This document shows, piece after piece, positions 7,975 to 17,995 of a DNA stretch of 64,000 nucleotides (positions are counted from its first letter, which is position 1; each line of letters begins with the position of its first letter). The DNA comes from Gillisella taibaishanensis. GTDB taxonomy: Bacteria > Pseudomonadota > Alphaproteobacteria > Rhizobiales > Rhizobiaceae. The notes below the pieces were generated by a model. That model was not told the DNA's origin and did no database searches. It saw nothing but the letters and a program-made list of their open reading frames with translations. The stretch is from contig NZ_MKIN01000022.1 in assembly GCF_001938985.1 (NCBI RefSeq), positions 496,001-560,000 on the forward strand, given 5' to 3'. The position numbers and the translations under genes were made by a program.

Positions 7975-9438
7975 ATGCAAGACTGCACGATCGGGGTGGA
8001 TATTGGCGGCACGAATATTCGTGTCGCCCGAATTTCACCCTCCGGTGAGATACTGCGCAAGAAAATCGTTGCGGGAAGCCGGGACCGACCAACGGCAATC
8101 GGGTTGATCACCGACCTGATCGTGGAGATGGACGGCCCTGACGTGACCGCCATCGGCATCGGCGTTCCCGGCCGTGTCGACGCCGATACCGGTATGGTTC
8201 TGTCCGGCGGTTATCTCGACCTGTCCAACTGCGATTTCAAAGGGATGATCGAAGAGAGATTCGGCCGGCCGGTCGCCATCTCCAATGATTGCAGCATGGC
8301 CTTGCTGGGTGAGGCTGCCATCGGCGCGGCGGCAGGTCTCACCAGTGTCGTCATGCTCACCATAGGCACCGGCATTGGCGGCGCGGCCATGGAAAATGGC
8401 CGGATCGTCAACGGCAAGCAGAGCGCTGGCCAGCTCGGCCATATCATCGTTAATCACGCCGGACGCAAATGCGTCTGCGGCCAACGCGGCTGCGTCGAGA
8501 CCGAATCATCAGGCACGGCGCTTGGCCGCCATCTGGAAGAGGCCGGCTATCAACCCGGCACGCGGTTCGAAGACGTTCTGCCGCTAGCGCGTGCGGGTGA
8601 CGAGCGGGCGCTTGAAGCACTGCGCAACTGGACAAGCCCGCTGCGGGCTGCCATCGGCACCTTGGCGGCCACATTCGACCCGGCGGTCTTGCTTCTTGGC
8701 GGTGGCATGGGCCAAGCGGCAGTCACCGCGCTTGGCTTTCTCGCCAAGGCACAAGGCTGGTATTGCACCGAAGTGCGCGCAGCCGCTCTTGGCGACGATG
8801 CAGGGCTGATCGGTGCCGGCCTCACAGCACACGATTTCGCGCGCAAGACTTTGGCCAATCCGGCACCGCGGAAGCCAAAGCGGATCATTCTCGTCAATGG
8901 CGTGCCGGCCTCCGGCAAAAGCAGCGTGTCCCGCGCGCTCTCAAGGCAAACCGGCTTTCCAGTGCTGGCAATCGACACGATCAAGAACCCGTTTCTCGAA
9001 CATATCGACGGCGTCGACCGGTTGTTCAACCGCACGCTCGGCAAGGCTAGCTACCAGGCCATCTGGAGCATAATCAAGGAGGCGCCGGAGGGCGCAAGCT
9101 TCATCGTCGATGCCTGGTTCGGCTTCCAGCCGATCGAACTGCTCAAGGATTACCTCGCCATGCTCAAACCCGTCGAGATTGCGGAAATCTGGTGCAACGC
9201 GCCGCCCGATGTCATTGGCGAACGTTACCGTAGCCGATTGCAGGACAGGCTACCCGGTCACCCGGGCGAAAGCTACGTGCCGGAACTCATTGCGCTGGCC
9301 GCTCGGGCCGAACCAACCGGGCTCGCGCCGATCTACGACGTCGACACGACCACTGCTTTCGATGAGAAGGCCGTACTGCGGTGGCTGGAAAAATGTTTTG
9401 AAAGGGAGGATACGCCCGCGCGCAGACAGGTGGCCTAG
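7975..9438 (+). CDS. ROK-family sugar kinase fused to a P-loop kinase
   Basis: A 487-residue, two-domain protein. Residues 1-285 are a ROK sugar kinase: phosphate loop GVDIGGTN, catalytic SNDCSMALLGEA, TIGTGIGGA, and the zinc site CVCGQRGCVE preceded by GHIIVNHAG. Residues 300-470 form a separate P-loop kinase with Walker A GVPASGKSS, followed by AIDTIKNPFLE and a lid-like RYRSRLQDR segment. The fusion could phosphorylate two positions of one sugar and feed a 1,6-bisphosphate to the adjacent aldolase, which is inference. GGTGGAG spaced six bases favours the ATG at 7975; GTG at 7963 is also in frame. Confidence 0.85.
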   Translation: MQDCTIGVDIGGTNIRVARISPSGEILRKKIVAGSRDRPTAIGLITDLIVEMDGPDVTAIGIGVPGRVDADTGMVLSGGYLDLSNCDFKGMIEERFGRPVAISNDCSMALLGEAAIGAAAGLTSVVMLTIGTGIGGAAMENGRIVNGKQSAGQLGHIIVNHAGRKCVCGQRGCVETESSGTALGRHLEEAGYQPGTRFEDVLPLARAGDERALEALRNWTSPLRAAIGTLAATFDPAVLLLGGGMGQAAVTALGFLAKAQGWYCTEVRAAALGDDAGLIGAGLTAHDFARKTLANPAPRKPKRIILVNGVPASGKSSVSRALSRQTGFPVLAIDTIKNPFLEHIDGVDRLFNRTLGKASYQAIWSIIKEAPEGASFIVDAWFGFQPIELLKDYLAMLKPVEIAEIWCNAPPDVIGERYRSRLQDRLPGHPGESYVPELIALAARAEPTGLAPIYDVDTTTAFDEKAVLRWLEKCFEREDTPARRQVA

Positions 9439-9592
9439 CAGCAGCTGGAGGCGCCTCTCTCCATCATGAGGCTTGGCGCACATCGCAATCATGTGTCGGA
9501 ACTTGATGCCAACTGAGAAGTTGTAGGCGAGGAGCGGCTTCGATTGTCGCGTGCGCTCTGACCTTTTGGCCCTCTGTGCGAAAGACACGATC

Positions 9593-10105
9593 ATGAACAA
9601 GGTTTTTGCGCGTTCTATTGCCCTCGTCTTCACCTCGATATTGACGATCGGAACAGCGCATGCCGACGAAGCAGCGTTTTTGAAAACACTTTCGGGTAAC
9701 TGGAGTGGCACGGGAACCGTCAAGCTGCGCATAAGTGCGCCGACAGTTAAAGTGAACTGTAATTTCAAATCGAACACAACGGCTCAAGCGCTTGCCTTGA
9801 ACGGTCGTTGCAAAAGTCTCGTCGTGTTTTCTCGCGCCATTGACGCAGATCTGAAGATCAACGGCGGCACCTATAGCGGCTCTTATATTGGTGCGGGAAG
9901 CGGCCCTGCCCGTCTCAACGGCAAACGCGCTGGAAACGCCATCAACCTCGCGATCACCTGGGCGAAAGACGTCAATGGTGACCGGCGCGCGCAGATGACC
10001 ATTGAAAAGATTGGCGCTTCAGGGATGCGGCTCACCACTGTCGATACCGATCCCACTACAGGCAAATCGGTTGTCACCAGCAGCATCACTCTGCAGCGGA
10101 GCTGA
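9593..10105 (+). CDS. small exported protein of unknown function
   Basis: I do not recognise a named family. The product is 170 residues with a clear Sec signal peptide (MNKVFARSIALVFTSI and on, cleavage after AHA near residue 24). The mature part begins with LSGNWSGTGTVKLR and reads as a beta-rich, Gly/Ser/Thr-rich domain with two cysteines (NCNF and GRCK) that could form a disulphide in the periplasm. The pattern of a WSG-type first strand and repeated short strands recalls small lipocalin-like periplasmic proteins. It stands alone downstream of the sugar operon. The longer frame from 9551 has no signal peptide, so 9593 is preferred. Confidence 0.7.
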   Translation: MNKVFARSIALVFTSILTIGTAHADEAAFLKTLSGNWSGTGTVKLRISAPTVKVNCNFKSNTTAQALALNGRCKSLVVFSRAIDADLKINGGTYSGSYIGAGSGPARLNGKRAGNAINLAITWAKDVNGDRRAQMTIEKIGASGMRLTTVDTDPTTGKSVVTSSITLQRS

Positions 10106-10233
10106 CGCGAGGTTTAAAATCACCCTTTGACGGAGCGGCGCCGGATCTGTTTGTGCGGCCGCGCCAACTCATCGGCAATGCCGCTTTTGGAAAACTCCAG
10201 GCCCTACTTTACGACATCCTTTCTATTTGATCT

Positions 10234-11361
10234 ATGAAAGAGAAAATAGGAAAGGGCCCTACATTGACGCCAATACTTCGTCTTCCAGATCGTCCGCTGT
10301 CGCTGTCATCCGATCTGATTTCAACGCCAAAATTCCTTTTCCTGTCGATACCGTTTATCCTGGCGCTCGGCGTGTTTCTCGTGATCTCGGAACTCCCCGA
10401 CGTTATTCGCGATTACCAAATCAGCCAAAATCCATTGGCTCTGGAAAACGGCTCCGTGCAGAACGGGCGATGCACGACGCACAAGGGGGTTTTTACCACT
10501 TGTGAAGCTCACCTTAGCTATCAATATCAAGGCCAGAGCTACAATTCAGACGTTGAGGTGATGTTTACTGACCTCCATGTCGGTGACTATGAGACCGACA
10601 TGGTGATTTCCGCCGACCACCCCGAGATGGCGACGATCAGCCTTGGCTTGGACAAGCTGTGGAACCGGATCATCACACTTGCAGCTTTCGCCTTGATTTT
10701 CGCCGGGCTCGGTATCGGGGCAACATTTACTGGTATCAGGGCGTTGCTGGCCCGACGCCAACTGCGTCAACCGGCGATGCTGACGCCGATCCCCGTCGAG
10801 ATTACCGGTTTCAATCGTAGCCGAGGCGCGCTGTCGATCAACTATCGCGATAGGATCGCAGACGACAAGACCGGAAGAATCGCGTTGACGATCATGCGCC
10901 GTGGCGAGGAACCCCTGATCATCGGTCAGTTCAAGGGCAAGCCGGTCGGCTTGGCCGTGCGGCATGCCAACGCGGCCCTTCCCGTGCTTCTGGACGATCG
11001 CCTCAACCGCCTGCCGTTGACAGACGAAGAACGAAGTGTGGCTTTGGCGCCGTTTGCACCTTTGCTCGAGGCTGGACAAAAGCAAGGTCTGGGACGAGGC
11101 CGAAAAGCTATGGCCGCATCCCTCTGGAAGGGACTGCAGGTGTTCTTGTCCGTGCTGCTTCTCTTCGCCGTCGGCGCGATCGGCTTCTGGCTATGGTACG
11201 TCACGACTTCAGACACACAGTTCCAATCGCCGGGTATGGACATCAACAACGCAATGCCAGCCCCCATCAACGCCTGGGGATGCGAGCAGTTGAAAAAGCG
11301 GTTCGGCCACGAGAATGCGCCATTCGGATGCGCTGCGGCGGATTTCAGGAGCTGGAAGTAA
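10234..11361 (+). CDS. membrane protein of unknown function
   Basis: No family recognised. The 375-residue product has three hydrophobic segments: KFLFLSIPFILALGVFLVIS (about 34-53), IITLAAFALIFAGLGIGATF (about 143-162) and a C-terminal FLSVLLLFAVGAIGFWLWYV (about 305-324). Between the first two is a domain with two cysteines (GRCTTHKGVFTTCEAHLSY) likely outside the membrane; between the second and third is a basic soluble domain. The layout resembles DUF3592-like envelope proteins. ATG 10234 has no clear ribosome site; the in-frame TTG at 10264 follows AGGAAAGGG and may be the true start. Confidence 0.65.
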   Translation: MKEKIGKGPTLTPILRLPDRPLSLSSDLISTPKFLFLSIPFILALGVFLVISELPDVIRDYQISQNPLALENGSVQNGRCTTHKGVFTTCEAHLSYQYQGQSYNSDVEVMFTDLHVGDYETDMVISADHPEMATISLGLDKLWNRIITLAAFALIFAGLGIGATFTGIRALLARRQLRQPAMLTPIPVEITGFNRSRGALSINYRDRIADDKTGRIALTIMRRGEEPLIIGQFKGKPVGLAVRHANAALPVLLDDRLNRLPLTDEERSVALAPFAPLLEAGQKQGLGRGRKAMAASLWKGLQVFLSVLLLFAVGAIGFWLWYVTTSDTQFQSPGMDINNAMPAPINAWGCEQLKKRFGHENAPFGCAAADFRSWK

Positions 11362-11391
11362 CCGTCCCTCTCGCCATGGTGTTGACCTGCC

Positions 11392-11442
11392 ATCGCTCAG
11401 GACATTTCGCAATAAGATCGCGAAATGTCCTGCTTCAGCGAT
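11392..11442. terminator. hairpin between convergent genes, probable bidirectional terminator
   Basis: CAGGACATTTCGC (11398-11410) pairs perfectly with GCGAAATGTCCTG (11420-11432), and outer arms ATCGCT and AGCGAT extend the stem. It lies between the ends of the converging membrane-protein and glf genes. There is no long T tract, so it may act as an mRNA 3'-end hairpin. Confidence 0.55.
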
Positions 11443-11451
11443 CAGACCACT

Positions 11452-13130
<1,679 letters not shown>

Positions 13131-15506
13131 ATGACATCTATCATCTCGTCGCTTTCCATTACCCAGATCAAATCACTGTCCACGGCTTCCATCGCAGCAC
13201 TCGACACTGACGATGTGGCCGCCATGAGCACGGCCCAGGTCGCAGCACTCAGCTCCAAGCAGATCGCCGCGATCGAGACGGTTGACCTTGGCGCAATGAG
13301 CAGCGATCAGGTCGGCGCCATCTCCGCCGCAAGCATTGTCGGTCTGACGCTGAGCCAGCTCACCGCATTGACTTCGGGCCAGGAAGCCGCACTGACCACC
13401 AAGTCCATCGCTGCGCTGACCACCACCCAGATCAACAACCTCGGCACGGACCAGGTCTCCTATCTGTCCACCACGCAGGTTGCTTCCCTCTCCGCCGTGC
13501 AGGTTGGCGCCGTTGGCACCGACGACATCGCCGTGATGTCCTCCGACCAGATTGCCGCGATCAGCACCAAGTCGATCACCGGCTTGACCACCACCCAGAT
13601 TTCCACCCTGACCACCGCTCAGGTCAGCGCCCTGTCCACCGGCCAGATCGCATCCTTGACCTCCAAGCAGCTCAGCGCTCTCACGACCGACGCCATCGTC
13701 GCCCTGTCGAGCGCCCAGGTCGGTGCTATCAGCGCCAAGTCCATCGGCGGCCTGACCACTGCACAGATCGCAGTTCTGGAAACGGCTGATGAAGTTGCTC
13801 TGAATTCCACTCAGATCGCTGCTCTGTCCTCGTCGCAAATTAAGGCCCTCTCCTCTGACCAGGTCAGCAGCCTGACCTCGACCCAGCTTAGCGGCCTGTC
13901 TGCAGCTCAGCTTGGCGCTCTGGATACCGAAGATCTCGCCACGCTCGACAGCACCGACCTTGCTGCCATCAGCACCAAGGCCATTGCCGGACTGACCACA
14001 ACCCAGATCGCATCCTTGTCCACCGATCAGGTCAGCGCCCTGTCGACCGGCCAGATCGCAACCTTGACCTCTAAGCAGCTCAGCGCCATCACCACCGACG
14101 GCATCGCGGCCCTGTCAAGCACCCAGGTTGGCGCCATCAGCGCCAAGTCAATCGGTGGCCTGACAACCGCACAGATCGGTGCATTGGAATCCGCAGACGA
14201 AGCGGCTCTGAGCTCCACTCAGATTGCGGCTCTCTCCACCGCGCAGGTCAAGGCTCTGTCCTCCGACCAGGTTGCAGCCCTGACCACGAGCCAGATCAGC
14301 AACCTCTCTGCAACGCAGCTCGGCGCTCTCGATACCGACGATATCGCCACCTTCGACAGCACAGACCTTGCTGCCATCAGCACCAAGGCCATTGCCGGCC
14401 TGACCACGACGCAGATCGCATCCTTGTCCACCGACCAGGCCAGCGCCCTGTCCACCGGCCAGATTGCAACCCTGACCTCCAAGCAGCTCAGCGCCCTGAC
14501 GACCGACGCCATTGTCGCCCTGTCGAGCGCCCAGGTCGGCGCCATCAGCGCCAAGTCCATCGGTGGCCTGACCACGGCGCAGGTAGCAGCGCTCGAAACG
14601 GCAGATGAAGCCGCCTTGAGCTCGACCCAGATCGCCGCCCTGTCGTCTGCGCAGATCAAGGCTCTGACATCCGACCAGGTTGGCGCGCTGACCTCGACCC
14701 AGCTGGGCAGCCTGTCTGCCACGCAGATCGCGGTTCTCGAGACCGATGACATTGCTACCCTCGACAGCAACGACCTTGCTGCCATCAGCACCAAGGCCAT
14801 TGCCGGCCTGACCACGACCCAGATCGCCTCCTTGTCGACCGACCAGGCCAGCGCTCTGTCCTCCGGTCAAGTTGCCACCCTGAGCGCCAAACAGTTGGGC
14901 GCCCTCTCGACCGACGCCATCGCGGCCCTGTCGAGCACCCAGGTCGGCGCAATCAGCGCCAAGTCCATCAGCGGCCTGACCACGGCACAGATCGCAGCGA
15001 TCGAAACGGCTGATGAAGCCGCCTTGAGCTCGGCACAGATCGCCGCTTTGTCGTCGACCCAGATCAAGGCTCTGTCGTCTGACCAGGTTGCGGCGCTGGG
15101 CACCACCCAGATCGCTTCCCTGTCGGCCACTCAGCTGGGTGCGGTTTCCACCACTGGCATCGCCGGTCTGACGTCAACCCAGGTTATCGCCCTGACCACG
15201 AAGGCCATCGCCGGTCTGACCACCGACCAGATCACCGCTATGTCGACCGACCAGGTCGAAGCTCTGACCTCCGGCCAGGTCGCGGCGCTGTCCTCCAAGC
15301 AGCTCTCGGCAATCAGCACCGACGATATCGTCACCTTCTCGACCGACGATATCGCCGCGATCAGCTCCAAGTCGATCACCGGTCTCTCGACTGCCGACAT
15401 CACTGCAATGAGCAGCACCCAGCTTCAGGCCTTCAGCTCGACGCAGGTCCAGGCGATGAACTCCTCGCAGGTCGACGCGATCATCACCGCTTACCAGAGC
15501 TTCTAA
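13131..15506 (+). CDS. octapeptide-repeat protein, Ser/Thr/Gln-rich
   Basis: A 791-residue protein built almost entirely from about 97 copies of an eight-residue unit, consensus L-[ST]-[ST]-x-Q-[IV]-x-[AS], as in LSTAQVAA, LTTTQIAS and LSSDQVAA. Variant units such as ETADEAAL and DSTDLAAI recur at fixed places because 17 octads form a 136-residue higher-order repeat. There is no Sec signal, no cysteine and no aromatic core; the C-terminus ends VDAIITAYQSF. I do not know the family. The regular spacing suggests an elongated solenoid or fibre, possibly secreted. Roughly a third of residues are Ser or Thr, and the next gene is an O-GlcNAc-transferase homologue, so it may be its substrate (inference). 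Confidence 0.85.
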   Translation: MTSIISSLSITQIKSLSTASIAALDTDDVAAMSTAQVAALSSKQIAAIETVDLGAMSSDQVGAISAASIVGLTLSQLTALTSGQEAALTTKSIAALTTTQINNLGTDQVSYLSTTQVASLSAVQVGAVGTDDIAVMSSDQIAAISTKSITGLTTTQISTLTTAQVSALSTGQIASLTSKQLSALTTDAIVALSSAQVGAISAKSIGGLTTAQIAVLETADEVALNSTQIAALSSSQIKALSSDQVSSLTSTQLSGLSAAQLGALDTEDLATLDSTDLAAISTKAIAGLTTTQIASLSTDQVSALSTGQIATLTSKQLSAITTDGIAALSSTQVGAISAKSIGGLTTAQIGALESADEAALSSTQIAALSTAQVKALSSDQVAALTTSQISNLSATQLGALDTDDIATFDSTDLAAISTKAIAGLTTTQIASLSTDQASALSTGQIATLTSKQLSALTTDAIVALSSAQVGAISAKSIGGLTTAQVAALETADEAALSSTQIAALSSAQIKALTSDQVGALTSTQLGSLSATQIAVLETDDIATLDSNDLAAISTKAIAGLTTTQIASLSTDQASALSSGQVATLSAKQLGALSTDAIAALSSTQVGAISAKSISGLTTAQIAAIETADEAALSSAQIAALSSTQIKALSSDQVAALGTTQIASLSATQLGAVSTTGIAGLTSTQVIALTTKAIAGLTTDQITAMSTDQVEALTSGQVAALSSKQLSAISTDDIVTFSTDDIAAISSKSITGLSTADITAMSSTQLQAFSSTQVQAMNSSQVDAIITAYQSF
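13573..15503 (+). repeat. 408-base tandem super-repeat inside the octad protein gene
   Basis: The landmark CCATTGCCGG or its variants begins at 13573, 13981, 14389, 14797 and 15205, exactly 408 bases apart each time (17 octads of 24 bases). Units 2 to 4 are nearly identical over long stretches; the first and last units are more diverged, and the leading partial unit is one octad short (a related landmark at 13189 is 384 bases before 13573). Such near-identity at DNA level implies recent duplication or gene conversion and makes copy-number change likely. Confidence 0.9.
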
Positions 15507-15536
15507 GCTCTGGTCAGAGACGCAAATTGAATACTG

Positions 15537-15564
15537 AATGCGGCGCCCCCTCGGGCGCCGCATT
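15537..15564 (+). terminator. strong hairpin after the octad-repeat gene
   Basis: AATGCGGCGCCC (15537-15548) and GGGCGCCGCATT (15553-15564) form a perfect 12-base-pair stem with a four-base loop, 30 bases after the stop; the following bases are TGCGTTG, so the T tract is poor. The rest of the 315-base gap to the next gene holds an inverted repeat CTGCATGA (15712-15719)/TCATGCAG (15750-15757) that may mark the leader of the transferase gene. Confidence 0.7.
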
Positions 15565-15821
15565 TGCGTTGAACAGGCGAGCCGTCCGCGATAACCGCTT
15601 TTCTTCCTTGTTGCGCCCGCGTCGCGGCAATGCGCAAGACGATTTCCAGCAACGCTGTCCGCGATCACAGAATCGTCAGCCCTATGCAAGCTAATCGCGC
15701 TAGCAACGGAACTGCATGACGACATGGTTCACTTCATTGTGGCGTGACATCATGCAGCGGGAGGCAAGTTTATGATGTTTCCTGCTGTCGCCATCCGGTC
15801 TCGCGACCTATCATTCCTGGG

Positions 15822-17870
15822 ATGACTATGGACACTGGAATTAACGTTTCGAATGAGATTTCGCCGCTTGCCGCACTGATCGAGCGAGCCCGCAATCAAC
15901 AACTCTCGGTAACGGACGTGTTCCAGGGTGCCGAAATGCTGACCCGCGCTGGTCGGCCTGACCAGGCAATGGACCTTTACAAGTCTTGGATTGCCTTCAA
16001 CAGCAATCATCCGCTGGTGCATATGGTTTATTTCAACTATTCCGTTACGTTGCGGCAGGTTGGAGATACCGCCGGCGCCATCAACGCGTTGCGCGCCTGC
16101 CTGAAGGCCGAGCCAATGTTCGGCGCCGCGCATGTGAACCTGGGCCGTGCGCTGGAGGACAGCGGGTTACTGAACGATGCTCTGCAGCAATGGCGCAGCT
16201 ATGCGGCATCCACTGCGGAAATAAACCCCGACAAGCTCGCCCATCGCGTGATGGTGCTGGAGCATATTGGCCGCGTTTTGGAAAATGCCGGCATGATGGA
16301 GGAGGCAGAAACCACGCTGTGGCAGGCCATCGAGCTTAGGCCCGAAAAGAAGGAAGCCGGTCAGCATTGGTCGGCCATCCGCTTGCGCCAATGCAAATGG
16401 CCGGCGCTGGAAGGATCTCATTACGTCACTGTGCGGCAGTTGCTCGACGCGGTCTCGCCCTTGACGATTGCTTGCTACACGGACGATCCGCTATTTCATC
16501 TCGCCAAGGCCCAGCGCTACAACCGGACGATGGTCGGCAAGCCTGATCTCGGCGTCATCCCGCCACAACTGCCCCGCAAGAAAACCGGCACAGGCCAGCG
16601 ATTGCGCGTTGGCTATCTCTCGTCCGACCTGCGTGACCACGCCGTCGGCTTTGCCCTGCGCGAAGTACTCGAACTGCATGACAAGGCGACCGTCGAGGTC
16701 TTTGCCTATTACTGCGGCGACCCGATCACGCCAGACGAGACCCAACGGCGCATCCGCAGCGCGGTCGATGGTTGGCGGGAAATCGCGGCACTGAGCGATG
16801 TGGATGCGGCACGGTTGATCGTCAATGACGAAATAGACATTCTCGTTGACGTCAACGGCTATACCAAGCACGCCCGCACGCGGATTTTTGCCTATCGCCC
16901 CGCGCCTGTGATCGTCAATTTCTGCGGCTATCCCGGGACCATGGCGAGCCCGTTCCACCAGTATATGATCGCCGATAATGTCATTGTTCCGCCGGAACAC
17001 GAGATCTACTATTCCGAAAAGGTGTTGCGGATCCCTTGCAATCAGCCGGTGGACCGTAAGCGCGTGGTTGCCCCACGTCCAACCCGGGCCGAGGTCGGCT
17101 TGCCCGAGGACGCTTTTGTCTTCGCCTGCTTCAACGGCATGCAAAAGATCACCCAAGCCTGCTTCACCCGCTGGATGTCGATTCTCAATGCCGTGCCGGG
17201 AAGTGTTCTCTGGATTCTCTCCGGCGATGACGCGGTCAATCAGCGCCTTCGTGACGCGGCCACCCGCGCCGGTGTCGATGCGGCTCGGCTGCTGTTTGCC
17301 GCCAAAGCGCTCAATGCCCACCATCTCGCCCGCATCGCCGTCGCGGATCTCTTCCTCGACACTTTCCCATACGGCGCCCATTCGACCGCCGCCGACGCGA
17401 TCAACATGGGCCTGCCGGTCCTCACCTTCCCCGGCAAGAGCTTTGCCTCGCGCTTCTGCGCCAGCGTCGTTGCCGCTGCCGGGGTGCCGGAATTGATCGC
17501 GACTTCGCCGGATGATTATACGCGCCGGGCCATCGCTTTCGGTCTCGACCGTGCCAGCCTCCAGCCTATCAGAGACAGCCTGAAGCGTCAGTTCGAAACC
17601 AGCGCGTTGCGCGACATGCCTGGCCTCGCCCGCCGGCTTGAAGAGCTTTATTGGCAGATGCAGGGCGAATGCGAACGGGGCGAAACCCCGGTACCGCAAT
17701 TGCTCAACATGGACGCCTACTACGAAATCGGCGCCGAGTTCAGTCTCGAAAACCGCGAATTCGAGGATGAGGCGAGCTACCGCCAGCGTTTCCATGAAAA
17801 GCTGGTGCAGTGGAATTCCTACGCGCCGCTGCTTCCCGACGGGCGTCTCTGGACCGGAGCAGACGCTTAA
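15822..17870 (+). CDS. SPINDLY-type O-GlcNAc transferase (GT41) with TPR domain
   Basis: A 682-residue glycosyltransferase that would transfer a sugar from a UDP-sugar to Ser/Thr of a protein. Residues 1-200 are TPR-like helices (AGRPDQAMDLYKSWIAFNS, DTAGAINALRACLKAEP, AHVNLGRALEDSGLLNDALQ). The catalytic GT41 part follows: VGYLSSDLRDHAVGF with the family histidine, DILVDVNGYTKHAR, CGYPGTMASP, FNGMQKIT with the donor-binding lysine, VPGSVLWIL, and DTFPYGAHSTAADAINMGLP. ATG 15822 or 15828 is chosen over the GTG at 15744 because family similarity begins only afterwards. It lies directly behind the Ser/Thr-rich octad protein in the same direction, a likely enzyme-substrate pair, with its own terminator behind it. 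Confidence 0.88.
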   Translation: MTMDTGINVSNEISPLAALIERARNQQLSVTDVFQGAEMLTRAGRPDQAMDLYKSWIAFNSNHPLVHMVYFNYSVTLRQVGDTAGAINALRACLKAEPMFGAAHVNLGRALEDSGLLNDALQQWRSYAASTAEINPDKLAHRVMVLEHIGRVLENAGMMEEAETTLWQAIELRPEKKEAGQHWSAIRLRQCKWPALEGSHYVTVRQLLDAVSPLTIACYTDDPLFHLAKAQRYNRTMVGKPDLGVIPPQLPRKKTGTGQRLRVGYLSSDLRDHAVGFALREVLELHDKATVEVFAYYCGDPITPDETQRRIRSAVDGWREIAALSDVDAARLIVNDEIDILVDVNGYTKHARTRIFAYRPAPVIVNFCGYPGTMASPFHQYMIADNVIVPPEHEIYYSEKVLRIPCNQPVDRKRVVAPRPTRAEVGLPEDAFVFACFNGMQKITQACFTRWMSILNAVPGSVLWILSGDDAVNQRLRDAATRAGVDAARLLFAAKALNAHHLARIAVADLFLDTFPYGAHSTAADAINMGLPVLTFPGKSFASRFCASVVAAAGVPELIATSPDDYTRRAIAFGLDRASLQPIRDSLKRQFETSALRDMPGLARRLEELYWQMQGECERGETPVPQLLNMDAYYEIGAEFSLENREFEDEASYRQRFHEKLVQWNSYAPLLPDGRLWTGADA

Positions 17871-17877
17871 GACCAAA

Positions 17878-17912
17878 AAACCGCCCTGCATTGCCAAATG
17901 CGGGGCGGTTTT
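17878..17912 (+). terminator. rho-independent terminator of the GT41 gene
   Basis: AACCGCCC and the adjoining GCATT pair with AATGC and GGGCGGTT around a short GCCA loop, preceded by A and followed by TTTTC, seven bases after the stop at 17870. The symmetric A and T flanks could also stop transcription from the opposite side. Confidence 0.85.
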
Positions 17913-17995
17913 CATTTCATGACCTATCTCGTTTACTTTATTGCGTAATTTAAAGTTTACGGCGGCGAAACAGGCCTTCTTGCATGTCTTCCGGC

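Noticed and set aside
7036..9438. Sulfoglycolysis (YihT-type) pathway
   Set aside because: The aldolase resembles YihT as much as LacD, but no sulfoquinovosidase, sulfofructose kinase or sulfolactaldehyde enzymes are present.
14148..14870. Open frames opposite the octad-repeat gene, also repetitive
   Set aside because: Their periodicity is imposed by the sense repeats; the sense frame has the ribosome site and spans the whole region.
13131..15506. Regular short DNA repeats that could suggest a CRISPR array
   Set aside because: The 24-base period is continuous coding sequence in one frame with no spacers; it is a tandem protein repeat.
16491..17915. 474-codon open frame opposite the GT41 gene
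   Set aside because: Antisense shadow of a gene with clear catalytic motifs.
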